A stretch of 64,000 nt of DNA, from NCBI RefSeq assembly GCF_009830125.1, contig NZ_WUPT01000004.1:62001-126000 (forward strand), read 5' to 3'. Both the position numbers and the translations under genes were made by a program. The notes under the pieces are model-generated. The model was not told the origin of the DNA and ran no database searches. It saw nothing but the letters and a program-made list of their open reading frames with translations. This document shows, piece by piece, positions 53,276 through 61,894 of this stretch. Numbering within the stretch: position 1 is the stretch's first letter; each line of letters opens with the position of its first letter. Source of the stretch: Kangsaoukella pontilimi. GTDB lineage: Bacteria > Pseudomonadota > Alphaproteobacteria > Rhodobacterales > Rhodobacteraceae.

Positions 53276-54312
53276 CAGCCTGTGCCTTCGCTGAAGATCA
53301 TGAAGAGGCGCGCGTCCTTGCCAAGTCCCCACGTCCCCGGCTCGGCGGCCAGAAAGGCCGACAGACCGGCCGCGCCCGACGGCGTCGTGTCCAGACCGAG
53401 CTGCGCGGCGACGTCCGCGCCCCGCGCGCCCTCGTCCTCGGTGATCAGGGCGAAATCATCGGCGTCGCGGGCCAATCCCTTGAGCGCGATGAGTGAAGGC
53501 TCCTTGCAGTCGAGCCGCCCCATGTTCGAGACCGGCCCTTCCGTGACTACGGGCTTTCCCGCCTTTATGGATTCTGCCAGCGCGGGTGCCGCCTCGGGCT
53601 CGACCACGATGATGCGAGGGGCGTCGCCCCACCGCGCGCGCGCAAGCGCTGCAGCAGCGGCGGCCAGACCGCCGACACCCGCCTGAAGGAAGATATGGGT
53701 CGGCGGTTCAGGCATGTCCTCGACCGCTTCTTCCATGAGAACAAGATAGCCCTCCATCAGGCGATGCGGGCGGTTGAAATAGCCGGGCCAGGAACTGTCG
53801 GACAATAGAACCGCGCCTTCAGCGGAGGCATAGTCGGCGGCCGCAGACATGCTGGCCTCATAGGTCTCGCCCGCGCGGCGCACTTCGGCCCCGATGTCGC
53901 GGAGCCGGTCGGCAAAGCTCTCCGGGACGGTCTCGGAGAGAAAAATCACCGCCTTCGCGCCGAAAGCCGACGCCCCCGCTGCGACGGAGAGCCCGTGATT
54001 GCCGGCACTGGCGGTGACATAGGTCCGGCCTGCTGCAGCCCCCTCTTCCGCATCGGACGCGATGACATAGGCCGCACCAAGCGCCTTGAAGCTGCCAAGC
54101 CCCATGCGATCCCGTTCGTCCTTGATCCAGGCGTTGGCAACGCCGACGCGCTTGGCAAGGGCATCTGCGCGAACCAGAGGAGTTCGCGCCGCACGGGGAC
54201 AGCGCGCCAACAGGCCAAGGGGCCGTGCGGCATCCACGCTCGGCCACGGCACGCCATCCAGCCCCTCGGGAAGGTCGTCCGTGCCACGATACGGATTCTC
54301 GAATGTCTCCAT
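53275..54312 (-). CDS. PLP-dependent lyase (diaminopropionate ammonia-lyase/threonine dehydratase-like)
   Basis: 345 residues, PLP fold type II. The PLP lysine is K76 in GLGSFKALGAAYV; ASAGNHGLSVAAGASAFGA near 101-119 binds the cofactor phosphate region, and FLQAGVGGLAAAAAALA near 208 is the glycine loop. The KDERDRMGLGSFKALG form resembles diaminopropionate ammonia-lyase. Beta-elimination of an amino acid to a 2-oxo acid and ammonia is likely; the leaving group is unknown. It is 51 bp after the usp gene and overlaps the M24 gene. Confidence 0.82.
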   Translation of the reverse strand: METFENPYRGTDDLPEGLDGVPWPSVDAARPLGLLARCPRAARTPLVRADALAKRVGVANAWIKDERDRMGLGSFKALGAAYVIASDAEEGAAAGRTYVTASAGNHGLSVAAGASAFGAKAVIFLSETVPESFADRLRDIGAEVRRAGETYEASMSAAADYASAEGAVLLSDSSWPGYFNRPHRLMEGYLVLMEEAVEDMPEPPTHIFLQAGVGGLAAAAAALARARWGDAPRIIVVEPEAAPALAESIKAGKPVVTEGPVSNMGRLDCKEPSLIALKGLARDADDFALITEDEGARGADVAAQLGLDTTPSGAAGLSAFLAAEPGTWGLGKDARLFMIFSEGTG

Positions 54313-54363
54313 CGCCCGAGACTGGCCGCGCCCGTGTCCTACGTCAACTGGGCGGAACCGCAG

Positions 54364-54771
54364 TCAGCGGAGGATCATCACCGAGCAATGCGCCCGTCGC
54401 GCGACGCGCGAAGCCGTCGAGCCAAGGAAATAGTCGTCTCCATCGGGCGACATCGAGCCGACAACGATCAGGTCGACACTGTGGGCCTTGGCGTAGCGCG
54501 CGATCTGGACACCGGGTTTGCCGACGATCACCTCGGTCACAAGATCATCCGAGCCTTCGGCCACGGCATCAAGCTTGGCCTTCACCTTGGTGGTCAGGTG
54601 GTTCTCGGAATCAGGCGTCACGAATTCCGCCACGAAGCCCGGCACGCTTTCAAGAACCGTGAGCAGCGTGATCTTGCCGCCGTCGTCTAGGAGGCGTCGC
54701 GCCAAGGCGATCTTGCGCTCGACCAGGCCCTCGTGATCGAGGGCGACGGGAATGAGGATATGGGATGACAT
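54364..54771 (-). CDS. Universal stress protein
   Basis: 135 residues starting MSSHILIPVALDH, ending with VGSMSPDGDDYFLGSTASRVARRAHCSVMIL, i.e. the UspA ATP-binding loop region near 105. A second UspA in the locus, clearly different from the one at 47145. It lies 25 bp after the YeiH-like gene and 51 bp before the PLP lyase. Codons upstream of the chosen ATG are not protein-like. Confidence 0.85.
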   Translation of the reverse strand: MSSHILIPVALDHEGLVERKIALARRLLDDGGKITLLTVLESVPGFVAEFVTPDSENHLTTKVKAKLDAVAEGSDDLVTEVIVGKPGVQIARYAKAHSVDLIVVGSMSPDGDDYFLGSTASRVARRAHCSVMILR

Positions 54772-54796
54772 GGGCAGGCTCCGTTCCGGTTCGTGG

Positions 54797-55834
54797 TCAG
54801 AAGAATAGCAGAAGACCGCCCGCAACGACGGCCCCGATAAAGAATGTCTCGACGGCCAGCAGTCCGACCGCGGCGGGGCCGACACCCAGGATTTGCTGCG
54901 GCAGCGTGCGCAGCCCCACAGCGCCGATTGCGGCCAGAAGCGCCCATCGCGAGATCGAAGACGCTGCATCGGTCAGCCAGCCGGGCAGAATGCCGAACGA
55001 GTTGACGACGGCGAGCGCGACGAAGGCGATGACAAAGGTCGGGAACAGGGGCGGGCGCGGGCCGTCGTCGGGCCCGGCGGTGACGGTCATGCGGATGACA
55101 ACGCCGATCAGAACGACGATGGGTGCCAGCATCAGAACGCGCAGGAGTTTGACCAGCGTTGCGGTCACGCCCGCCTCGTCCGAGATGGAATAGCCCGCGC
55201 CCACGACCTGCGCTACGTCATGGATCGTTCCGCCGATGAAGATGCCCGCCGCCCGGTCGTCGAACCCCAGCCATGGCACCAGAAGCGGGTAGAACAGCAT
55301 CGCGAGCGTCGACAGGACCGTGACGCCGACGACGGTAAAGACCAGCCGCTCATCCGACCGTTCGTCCTTTGGCAGCACGGCGGCGATGGCCATCGCGGCC
55401 GATGCTCCGCAGATCGCAACCGCACCCGCGGACAGGATCGCGAAGCGGTGCCGGAAGTGGAAGAAGCGCGCCATGATCATGCCGAAGGCGATTGTGGCGA
55501 TGACTGCGCCGATGATCAGAAACGTGATGCCCCAGCCAAGGCCGGTCACCATCTCGCCGCTGATACGAAGCCCCAGAAGCGCAACCCCAAACCTGAGGAG
55601 CGTGGAGGCGCCGAAGGTGATCCCCGGTTTGCATCGGACATCGCTCGAAAGGAAGTTGAGCGAGACGCCGAAGAGAAGCGCAAGGAACATGGCCGGCGCG
55701 CCGTAGTGCTCGGATACGAACTGGCTGGCCAGAGCGATGAGCGCGACGATCATCAGTCCCGGCATCAGGCTCCGCACCCGGTCGCGCCAGCCTTCTGACG
55801 AAGCGGCAGAGGGTGCGGTCGGATGCTCAGCCAT
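54797..55834 (-). CDS. YeiH/COG2855 membrane protein, putative sulfite/sulfate exporter
   Basis: 345 residues, nine to ten helices. Family motifs LFGVSLNF, FGASTLLRFGVALLGLRI near 75, GASAAMAIAAVLP near 142 and GGTIHDVAQVVGAGYSIS near 200 are present. COG2855 proteins accompany sulfonate degradation (CuyZ in cysteate clusters) and are thought to export sulfite. Overlaps the sulfolactate-type dehydrogenase gene by 8 bp. This fits a pathway that ends by releasing sulfite from a C3 sulfonate. Confidence 0.85.
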   Translation of the reverse strand: MAEHPTAPSAASSEGWRDRVRSLMPGLMIVALIALASQFVSEHYGAPAMFLALLFGVSLNFLSSDVRCKPGITFGASTLLRFGVALLGLRISGEMVTGLGWGITFLIIGAVIATIAFGMIMARFFHFRHRFAILSAGAVAICGASAAMAIAAVLPKDERSDERLVFTVVGVTVLSTLAMLFYPLLVPWLGFDDRAAGIFIGGTIHDVAQVVGAGYSISDEAGVTATLVKLLRVLMLAPIVVLIGVVIRMTVTAGPDDGPRPPLFPTFVIAFVALAVVNSFGILPGWLTDAASSISRWALLAAIGAVGLRTLPQQILGVGPAAVGLLAVETFFIGAVVAGGLLLFF

Positions 55835-56837
55835 CGGACCCGGCCAGCTCCCGCGCGATGTTCAGGTAGTTGACGGGAACATTCAGCCCTTCGGCCTCTG
55901 ACTTCGCCCGCGCTTGAAGACGGCGGGTACCGGGAAGGCGGGCGCCTTCCAGCGATTCGATGTGGCCCAAAAGCGCTTCGATCCGCGCGGCGAAGCCTGT
56001 CATGTCGGCAGGTTTGATCGCCATCAGGAACTGACCGGTGCCCGGCGGGTCGCCCTCGGCGGTAAAGAAGGACCCCGAATTGATACTGAGGTTGGCGCCC
56101 GTGAATACAGCGGACAGGATCTCGACCATCAGCGCCAGCGCCGTACCCTTGGCCTCGCCGATCGGAACCATGGTCCCGGCGAGCGCGGCCTCGGGATCGG
56201 TCGTCGGGTTGCCGTCCTTGTCCAGCGCCCAGCCCTCGGGGATCGACGTGCCGCTCTTCTTGGCGTGCATCACCTTGCCCCGCGCGACGCGGCTGAGGGA
56301 CAGGTCGATCACAAGGGGCGGCCCGTCCGGGCGCGGCACGCCGAAGGCGATGGGGTTCGTGCCGAACACCGCCTCCCGTGCGCCCCATGGCGCAATGGCG
56401 GCGGGCGCGTTGGCGACCATCAGGCCAAGGCACCCCGCTTGAGCGATCTTCTCGACCTGGATCGAAAGCGCCCCGCAATGGTGCGACCGTGAAATCGCCA
56501 TGGCGACCGTGCCGACCTCGTCCGCTGCCGCGACGCCTTCGCGGATCGCCACGTCGAGCGCCGGATAAGCGAAGCCGAACCCGGCATCGACAAGGATGGT
56601 GCCCGGGCGCGGGCGGGTGACTTTCGGAACGGCGTCGCCTCTCACCTTGCCCGTGCGGACCTGTGCGGCATAGTCGGCCAGACGCGAAAAGCCGTGCCCC
56701 ACCTGCCCTTCGGCCTCGGCGGCAACAAGCGCCTCGGCGGTCAGGCGCGCCCCGGTCTCGGCCACGCCCGATGCGACAAGGGCGCGGCGGATCAGATCCG
56801 TCGCCGCGTCCAATCCGATGGTTTCGGTTTCCGCCAC
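55827..56837 (-). CDS. Ldh/MDH2-type dehydrogenase, probable (R)-sulfolactate dehydrogenase (ComC-like)
   Basis: 336 residues of the malate/L-lactate/sulfolactate dehydrogenase family, which is unrelated to classical LDH. EAEGQVGHGFSRLADYA near 40, the catalytic-type SRSHHCGALSIQVEKIA near 115, WGAREAVFGTNPIAFGVPR near 150, GEAKGTALALMVEILSAVFTG (two pieces) near 225. ComC oxidises (R)-sulfolactate to sulfopyruvate; that is the step after HpsN, encoded two genes upstream in transcription order. Assignment by family and context, not by specificity residues. Confidence 0.8.
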   Translation of the reverse strand: MAETETIGLDAATDLIRRALVASGVAETGARLTAEALVAAEAEGQVGHGFSRLADYAAQVRTGKVRGDAVPKVTRPRPGTILVDAGFGFAYPALDVAIREGVAAADEVGTVAMAISRSHHCGALSIQVEKIAQAGCLGLMVANAPAAIAPWGAREAVFGTNPIAFGVPRPDGPPLVIDLSLSRVARGKVMHAKKSGTSIPEGWALDKDGNPTTDPEAALAGTMVPIGEAKGTALALMVEILSAVFTGANLSINSGSFFTAEGDPPGTGQFLMAIKPADMTGFAARIEALLGHIESLEGARLPGTRRLQARAKSEAEGLNVPVNYLNIARELAGSDG

Positions 56838-56880
56838 GGTTTTAGTCCTTCTTGTCTCGCAGGGCCGCTTGGCCCGCCCC

Positions 56881-57846
56881 TCAGGGCTTTAGGATGATCT
56901 TCGGCGCTGCGACCTTGCCCGCCCGGATGTCCGCAAAGGCCTGCGCCCCCTCGGACAAGGGCCGGATTTCGACCCAGTCGAGCGCGCCGAGCCTGCCGTC
57001 GAACATGGCCGCAGCCGTGTCGCGGAAGTCCCGCGCCGTATAGGTGTAGGTGCCGACGAAGCTGATCTCCTGCAGTGTCATGCGGCGGATGTCCAGACCG
57101 CCTTCGGCGCTTCCCAGCCCGATATGCGCGATGACCCCGCCCGGCGCTGCCGCGGCCGAGGCCGCTGCCCGCGTGGCGGGATAGCCGACACCGTCGATGA
57201 TGATGTCGAAAAGCCCCTCGCCCGCGATGGCTTCGGGCGCGATTGCCTTGAGGCCGCAGGTGGCTTCCAGGTAGGCACGGCGCCCCTCGTTCGGCTCGAC
57301 CACCAGAACGTCGGCTACGCCTTGCGCGATCAGGGACAGGGCCGAGCCGACACCGATGGCGCCGCCACCGAAGACAAGCGCCCGCCCGGTCCCCGGCGCG
57401 ATGCCGAGCGACAGCCGTGCCGCGTGCCAGCCGCAGGCGATGGGTTCGGCCAGCGCGGCCTGATCGGCGGTGACGTGATCGGGCACGTTGACGAGGTTGC
57501 CCGGCGGCATCGTCAGACGCTCGGCAAATCCGCCCTCTCTGGGCGGCATTGAGATGATCTGGCGGGTGGGGCAAAGGTTATCCCGCCCCTCGCGGCAATA
57601 GCGGCAGGTGCCGCAGGTCACGAGCGGATTGACGGTTACCCGCTGCCCGTCGGTAACGCCCGCGACCTCGTGGCCAAGGATCAGCGGCGCGGGCCGCCGC
57701 TCGTCATGGCCGAGATAGGCGTGCATGTCCGAGCCGCAGATGCCCACGCTTTCGATGGAGATGAGCGCATCGCCGCGCGCTCCGGACGGTTCGCCGACCT
57801 CGGAGAAGTCCAGCTTCTCGGGGCCCATATAGACCAATGCTTTCAT
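56881..57846 (-). CDS. Zinc-dependent alcohol dehydrogenase (HpsO/HpsP-like role)
   Basis: 321 residues, medium-chain dehydrogenase. Catalytic zinc: VGICGSDMHAYLGH with Cys37 and then GHEVAGV; structural zinc: CGTCRYCREGRDNLC; NAD-binding ALVFGGGAIGVGSALSL near 165. The start at 57846 overlaps the SDR stop (ATGA). Slightly short for the sorbitol-dehydrogenase branch but complete. In DHPS clusters a Zn-dehydrogenase and an SDR interconvert stereoisomers before HpsN acts; this pair matches that pattern. Confidence 0.85.
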   Translation of the reverse strand: MKALVYMGPEKLDFSEVGEPSGARGDALISIESVGICGSDMHAYLGHDERRPAPLILGHEVAGVTDGQRVTVNPLVTCGTCRYCREGRDNLCPTRQIISMPPREGGFAERLTMPPGNLVNVPDHVTADQAALAEPIACGWHAARLSLGIAPGTGRALVFGGGAIGVGSALSLIAQGVADVLVVEPNEGRRAYLEATCGLKAIAPEAIAGEGLFDIIIDGVGYPATRAAASAAAAPGGVIAHIGLGSAEGGLDIRRMTLQEISFVGTYTYTARDFRDTAAAMFDGRLGALDWVEIRPLSEGAQAFADIRAGKVAAPKIILKP

Positions 57847-58613
57847 TTCGCCGTGAACCCTCCGTCCACCATCAGAACCTGCCCCGTGACATAGGCCGAG
57901 GCATCCGAGCAGAGAAACAGGACCGGCCCGTCGATATCCTCGGGCTCGCCATTCCGGCCGATGCAGGTCTGCGCCGCATTTCGCGCCGCGCGTTCGGGGT
58001 CGTTGAAGACCGCTGCGGTCAGTTCGGTTCGGAAAAAACCCGGACCGATGGCGTTCGCGGTGATGCCGTGACCAGACCAGGCTTCGGCCATGGCGCGGGT
58101 CATCTGCGCCACGCCGCCCTTGGAGGCACCGTAGGCGATGCCCGCCGGGAAAGCGCGATAGGACTGGAGCGAGGCGAAATTGACGATCCGCCCCCAGCCC
58201 TTCTCTTTCATCGCGGGCACAAGGGCCTGGCTTAGGAAGAAGGGCGCGCCGAGGTTCAGGTTGATCGTGACGTCCCAACCCTCGGGCGTGACCTCGTCGG
58301 CGGGCTGGCGGGTGTTGATCCCGGCAGCATGAACGACAATGTCGGGCGCGCCGAAAGGCTCGGACACGCGCCGGACCAGATCGGGCAAAGCTGCCCGGTC
58401 CATCACATCGGCGGCCACGGCAGCGGCATGGGGTCCGGTCTCGGCCACCCATGCGTCCAGTTGCTCGGCGCGGCGAGCGACACCCACTACCGAGGCACCC
58501 GCCGCCGCCAGAACCGTCGCCGCGCGACGGCCTAGGCCCGAGCTGGCGCCCGTGACCGCGGCCACACGGCCTGTCAGATCGAACAGGCCCGAAGGCGCGA
58601 CCGTGTCAGCCAT
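57843..58613 (-). CDS. Short-chain dehydrogenase/reductase (HpsO/HpsP-like role)
   Basis: 256 residues, classical SDR. TGASSGLGRRAATVLA near 20, VHAAGINTRQPADE near 96, the Ser in VNFASLQSYRAFP and YGASKGGVAQM with the catalytic Tyr/Lys near 162-166, then NAIGPGFFRTELT. Overlaps hpsN by 8 bp and the Zn-dehydrogenase by 4 bp, so the three dehydrogenases are tightly coupled. Likely NAD-dependent oxidation of a hydroxyl of DHPS or its epimer. Confidence 0.87.
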   Translation of the reverse strand: MADTVAPSGLFDLTGRVAAVTGASSGLGRRAATVLAAAGASVVGVARRAEQLDAWVAETGPHAAAVAADVMDRAALPDLVRRVSEPFGAPDIVVHAAGINTRQPADEVTPEGWDVTINLNLGAPFFLSQALVPAMKEKGWGRIVNFASLQSYRAFPAGIAYGASKGGVAQMTRAMAEAWSGHGITANAIGPGFFRTELTAAVFNDPERAARNAAQTCIGRNGEPEDIDGPVLFLCSDASAYVTGQVLMVDGGFTAK

Positions 58614-59913
58614 TTGCCGACAGATCGAAGTCTTCGTCAGGGAAGTACTTCTTCAGCCGGATATCCGCCGTGCGCGCATGACCTTCCATGCCTTCGAGAC
58701 GGGAAATCCGGGCCGTCGCTTCCGCCACCGGCTTCGAGCCTTCGCGGGTCGCGCGCTGCCAGGTCACGATCTTCATGTACTTGTGCACAGAAAGACCGCC
58801 GGTGTAGCTGGCCGCGCCATTGGTCGGCAGCACGTGGTTCGTGCCGGATGCCTTGTCGCCGAAAGCCACAGTGGTTTCCTCACCAAGGAAGAGCGAGCCG
58901 TAGCAGGACAGGCGATTCAGCCACCAGTCGAGGTCTTCTGCCTGCACGGTCAAGTGCTCGGGCGCATAGTCGTCCGACGTGGCCGCCATTTCCTCGCGAT
59001 CCGAGCAGAGGATGACCTCGGCATAGTCCCGCCATGCCTTGGCGGCGTTCTCGCTGTTCACCTCGGGCAGATCGGCGATCAGGTCGGGGACCAGTTCCAT
59101 GACCTTTTCGGCCAGCGCCCGGTCATCGGTTACAAGCCAGACGGGCGAGTTGTAGCCGTGCTCGGCCTGACCGACGAGGTCGGCGGCAACGATCATCGGG
59201 TCGGCCGTCTTGTCGGCAAGGATCAGGCTGTCCGTGGGGCCGGCGAACATGTCGATGCCGACGCGGCCGAAGAGGATCCGCTTGGCTTCGGCCACGAACT
59301 GGTTGCCCGGGCCAACAAGGATGTTGGCCTTGCGCAGACCGAACAGACCGAAAGTCATCGAGGCGACGCCCTGAACCCCGCCCATGGCCAGGATGTGGTC
59401 CGCACCGCACTTGTGAGCCGCGTAGATGATCGCGGGCGCGATACCCACGCCCGGACGCGGCGGCGAGCAGGCCACGATATGGCCGCAGCCCGCAACCTTG
59501 GCCGTGGTGACGGTCATGATTGCGCTTGCGATGTGGCTATAGCGGCCACCCGGGATGTAGCACCCGGCAGAGTCCACGGGGATGCTCTTCTGACCGGCGA
59601 TCAGGCCGGGGATGACCTCGACGTCGAAGTCCTTGATGGTGGCCTTCTGCGCCTCGGCGAAACGCTTCACGTTGGCATGGGCGAAGTCGATATCCGCCTT
59701 CAGCCGCTCGGGCACTTTTGCGATGGCAGCGTCGATCTCCTCCTGCGTCAGCAGGACGTTGCCCTCGTAGCGGTCGAACTTGGCCGCATATTCCATCGCG
59801 GCCTTTTCGCCGCCCGCCTCGATATCGTTGAGGATACCGGTGACGATGGCCTGGGTCTGACCGGAATCGCTTTCCGAGGTCAGGGTTGCTTTTTTCAGAT
59901 ACTCAACGGGCAT
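58606..59913 (-). CDS. hpsN: Sulfopropanediol 3-dehydrogenase (HisD-like), HpsN
   Basis: 435 residues of the histidinol-dehydrogenase family. VDSAGCYIPGGRYSHIASAIM near 115, VGPGNQFVAEAKRILFGRVG near 205, FAGPTDSLILAD near 228, zinc ligands in QAEHGYNSP and SVHKYMKIVTW. The GCYIPGGRYSH and ASYTGGLSVHKYMK forms agree with HpsN, which oxidises (R)-2,3-dihydroxypropane-1-sulfonate to (R)-sulfolactate, rather than biosynthetic HisD. TRAP and dehydrogenase neighbours support this; no his genes lie nearby. Confidence 0.88.
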   Translation of the reverse strand: MPVEYLKKATLTSESDSGQTQAIVTGILNDIEAGGEKAAMEYAAKFDRYEGNVLLTQEEIDAAIAKVPERLKADIDFAHANVKRFAEAQKATIKDFDVEVIPGLIAGQKSIPVDSAGCYIPGGRYSHIASAIMTVTTAKVAGCGHIVACSPPRPGVGIAPAIIYAAHKCGADHILAMGGVQGVASMTFGLFGLRKANILVGPGNQFVAEAKRILFGRVGIDMFAGPTDSLILADKTADPMIVAADLVGQAEHGYNSPVWLVTDDRALAEKVMELVPDLIADLPEVNSENAAKAWRDYAEVILCSDREEMAATSDDYAPEHLTVQAEDLDWWLNRLSCYGSLFLGEETTVAFGDKASGTNHVLPTNGAASYTGGLSVHKYMKIVTWQRATREGSKPVAEATARISRLEGMEGHARTADIRLKKYFPDEDFDLSANG

Positions 59914-59923
59914 CTCATTTATC

Positions 59924-61255
59924 CTACTTGTAGATTTCCGGAAGGAAGGTGGTGGAGATCGCCGGGATGTAGGCGATCATGAGCGTGACGATCAGCATGA
60001 AGAGAACGAAGGGCACGGCGCGGTAGGCGATCTTCAGGATCGACTCGCCGGTCAGCCCCGCCACCACGAAGAGGTTCAGCCCTAGTGGTGGGGTAATAAA
60101 GCCGACGCCGAGCGCGGTGATCATCATGATACAGAACTGGATTTCGTTCATGCCGATATTGTCGGCAAGCGGCTTGAGGATCGGCGCCAGGATCACAATG
60201 TTCGGCGTCGTCTCCATGACGCAGCCCGACGCGATCAGGATGGCGATCATCATCAGGATCAGCACCCAGGGCTCTTCGCTGACGCTGGTGGCGACGGCGA
60301 CAAAGCCCTGCGGCACGCCGATGATCGCCAGCGCCTCGGCCAGCGGGATCGAGAAGGCGATAATCGGAAGGATCACACCGTTCACCTTGGCCGACGAGAC
60401 CAGCATCGCCGGAAAGTCGCTGAGCTTCAGCGTGCGAAGCAGGAAGCCCATGAAGATGGTGACGACAACGGCGGTGGCGCCCGCCTCGGTCGGGGTCAGC
60501 CGGCCCGAGAAGATGCCGTAGAAGATGATCCCCGGCACGATGAAGGCGTACCAGCCGGACTTGAGCGAGATCCAGAGCCGCGAGAAATACTCGGCAGCCG
60601 AGATATTGCCGCCGCCCTCCCATTTATAGAGGCGGTTCATCACGATGTTGGTGCACAGGATCGAGATCAGGATCGCAAGGCCCGGCACCACGGCGGCCAG
60701 GAACAGCGTCGAGGCCGAAATCCCGAGAACAAGGCCGATGATGATATAGGCGATCGAGGGCGGGATCAGGATGCCGGTACAGGCACCCGCAGCGACGAGC
60801 GCACAGGCATAGGGGCGCGGGTACCCCGACTCGACCAGACGGTCGATGGTCATCCGGCCCACGGCGGCGGCGCCGGCAGCGTCAGAGCCCGAGATCGCCG
60901 CGAACATGCCGCAGACAAGGACCGTCGCCGAACCGAACCCGCCCTTGGCGAACTGGGTCAGCGCCTCGGCCACATCCAGAAATTTTCGCGATAACCCCGT
61001 TCGGACGAGCACGTCGCCGGTCAGGATGAAGAGTGGCACTGCGGTCAGCGCGAAGGCGTCGATGCCGGAGAACAGTTTCTCGCCCACCAGCGTCAGGGGC
61101 AGCGCCCCCGACCAGACGAGCATCAGGATTGCGGATGACCCGATGGCGGCCCAGACCGGGACGGCCAGCGCGACGAGTATGACGAACAGGATGACGGGAC
61201 CGTAGAAATCCCACCCCAGTTCGATGGCTTGCGGCTGTAGATGGTTCCAGAGCAT
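59924..61255 (-). CDS. TRAP transporter large permease (DctM type)
   Basis: 443 residues, about twelve helices. FALTAVPLFILTGDVLVRTGLSRK near 60, GGFGSATVLVCGMFAAISGSDAAGAAAVGR near 95, IPPSIAYIIIGLV near 145 and ITPPLGLNLFVVAGLTG near 390 are DctM signatures. ATG at 61255 starts MLWNHLQPQAIEL; the 24 codons before it are not protein-like. Ten bases before hpsN and 10 after the small permease. Confidence 0.93.
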   Translation of the reverse strand: MLWNHLQPQAIELGWDFYGPVILFVILVALAVPVWAAIGSSAILMLVWSGALPLTLVGEKLFSGIDAFALTAVPLFILTGDVLVRTGLSRKFLDVAEALTQFAKGGFGSATVLVCGMFAAISGSDAAGAAAVGRMTIDRLVESGYPRPYACALVAAGACTGILIPPSIAYIIIGLVLGISASTLFLAAVVPGLAILISILCTNIVMNRLYKWEGGGNISAAEYFSRLWISLKSGWYAFIVPGIIFYGIFSGRLTPTEAGATAVVVTIFMGFLLRTLKLSDFPAMLVSSAKVNGVILPIIAFSIPLAEALAIIGVPQGFVAVATSVSEEPWVLILMMIAILIASGCVMETTPNIVILAPILKPLADNIGMNEIQFCIMMITALGVGFITPPLGLNLFVVAGLTGESILKIAYRAVPFVLFMLIVTLMIAYIPAISTTFLPEIYK

Positions 61256-61265
61256 GTGCCGTCCC

Positions 61266-61781
61266 TCAGTCGAAGAGTTTGTCGCCTTCGTAGACGGGCC
61301 GGCCGTTACGAAGATCGTTGAAGTCACGGATGAGCGACTGGATGATGCGGAAGATCACGAGCGCGAAGCCGATGGGCACGGCGGCCAGGAACCACGCCTG
61401 GTCGATCCGAAGACCATGGGTCACGTTGCCGAACTTCATCGCCACGTGCAGCGTCTCGTAGGAGTAGTAGAGCGCGATGACCGACACGATCAGCATCACG
61501 ATATCCCCGAAGATGTAGATCACCGCTTTCACCCGCGGGCCTACATATTCCAGAAGCACGTCGATCCGGATGTGTCCCCTCTCGCGCACTGCTGCGGCGC
61601 AGCCGATCCATGCGAGATAGATGAATGAATAGCGGACGATTTCTTCGCCCCAGATCGACGAATAGGAAAAGATCTCGCGTCGCAGGACCTCGATGAACAT
61701 CGTCGAGACGAGCATGATGTAGAAGACGAGCAGCGCCCATCGTTCCGCATTCTCGTTCAATGCCTTCAGTATTCGCGACAT
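61266..61781 (-). CDS. TRAP transporter small permease (DctQ type)
   Basis: 171 residues, four helices. IWGEEIVRYSFIYLAWIGCAAAVRERGHIRIDVL (core EEIVRYSFIYLAWIG) is the DctQ signature near 45-75, and the C-terminal helix pair is AWFLAAVPIGFALVIFRIIQ. Works with the DctM at 59924 and the binding protein at 61895. Preceded by the hairpin at 61857. Confidence 0.92.
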   Translation of the reverse strand: MSRILKALNENAERWALLVFYIMLVSTMFIEVLRREIFSYSSIWGEEIVRYSFIYLAWIGCAAAVRERGHIRIDVLLEYVGPRVKAVIYIFGDIVMLIVSVIALYYSYETLHVAMKFGNVTHGLRIDQAWFLAAVPIGFALVIFRIIQSLIRDFNDLRNGRPVYEGDKLFD

Positions 61782-61856
61782 GGAGTCCTCCTGTCTGCTG
61801 ACCGCCCGTCAGGGCGCAGCACTCATATGCGAGCGATGTCGGGTGTCGGCTGAACC

Positions 61857-61880
61857 GGGGCGCGGATCGGTCCGCGCCCC
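61857..61880 (-). other. Intercistronic hairpin between dctP- and dctQ-type genes
   Basis: GGGGCGCGGA / TCCGCGCCCC, 10-bp perfect stem with TCGG loop, 15 bp after the binding-protein stop in a 113-bp gap; no T-run follows. Likely a stabiliser of the upstream segment of the mRNA. Confidence 0.7.
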
Positions 61881-61894
61881 GAAAGGTCTGTGTC

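Noticed and set aside
53275-54312. Calling the PLP enzyme CuyA (cysteate sulfo-lyase)
   Set aside because: CuyA belongs to the D-cysteine desulfhydrase/ACC deaminase branch. This protein has the GSFKALG lysine motif and layout of diaminopropionate ammonia-lyase/threonine dehydratase, so orthology is not supported; only an analogous role is raised as a hypothesis.
45807-54312. A complete ectoine/hydroxyectoine degradation cluster
   Set aside because: EutC-, EutE- and DoeC-type genes and the usual UehABC transporter are missing, and the transporter present is of TAXI type.
58606-59913. Biosynthetic histidinol dehydrogenase (hisD)
   Set aside because: The TRAP/dehydrogenase context and the GCYIPGGRYSH and LSVHKYMK forms fit HpsN; no other his genes are present.
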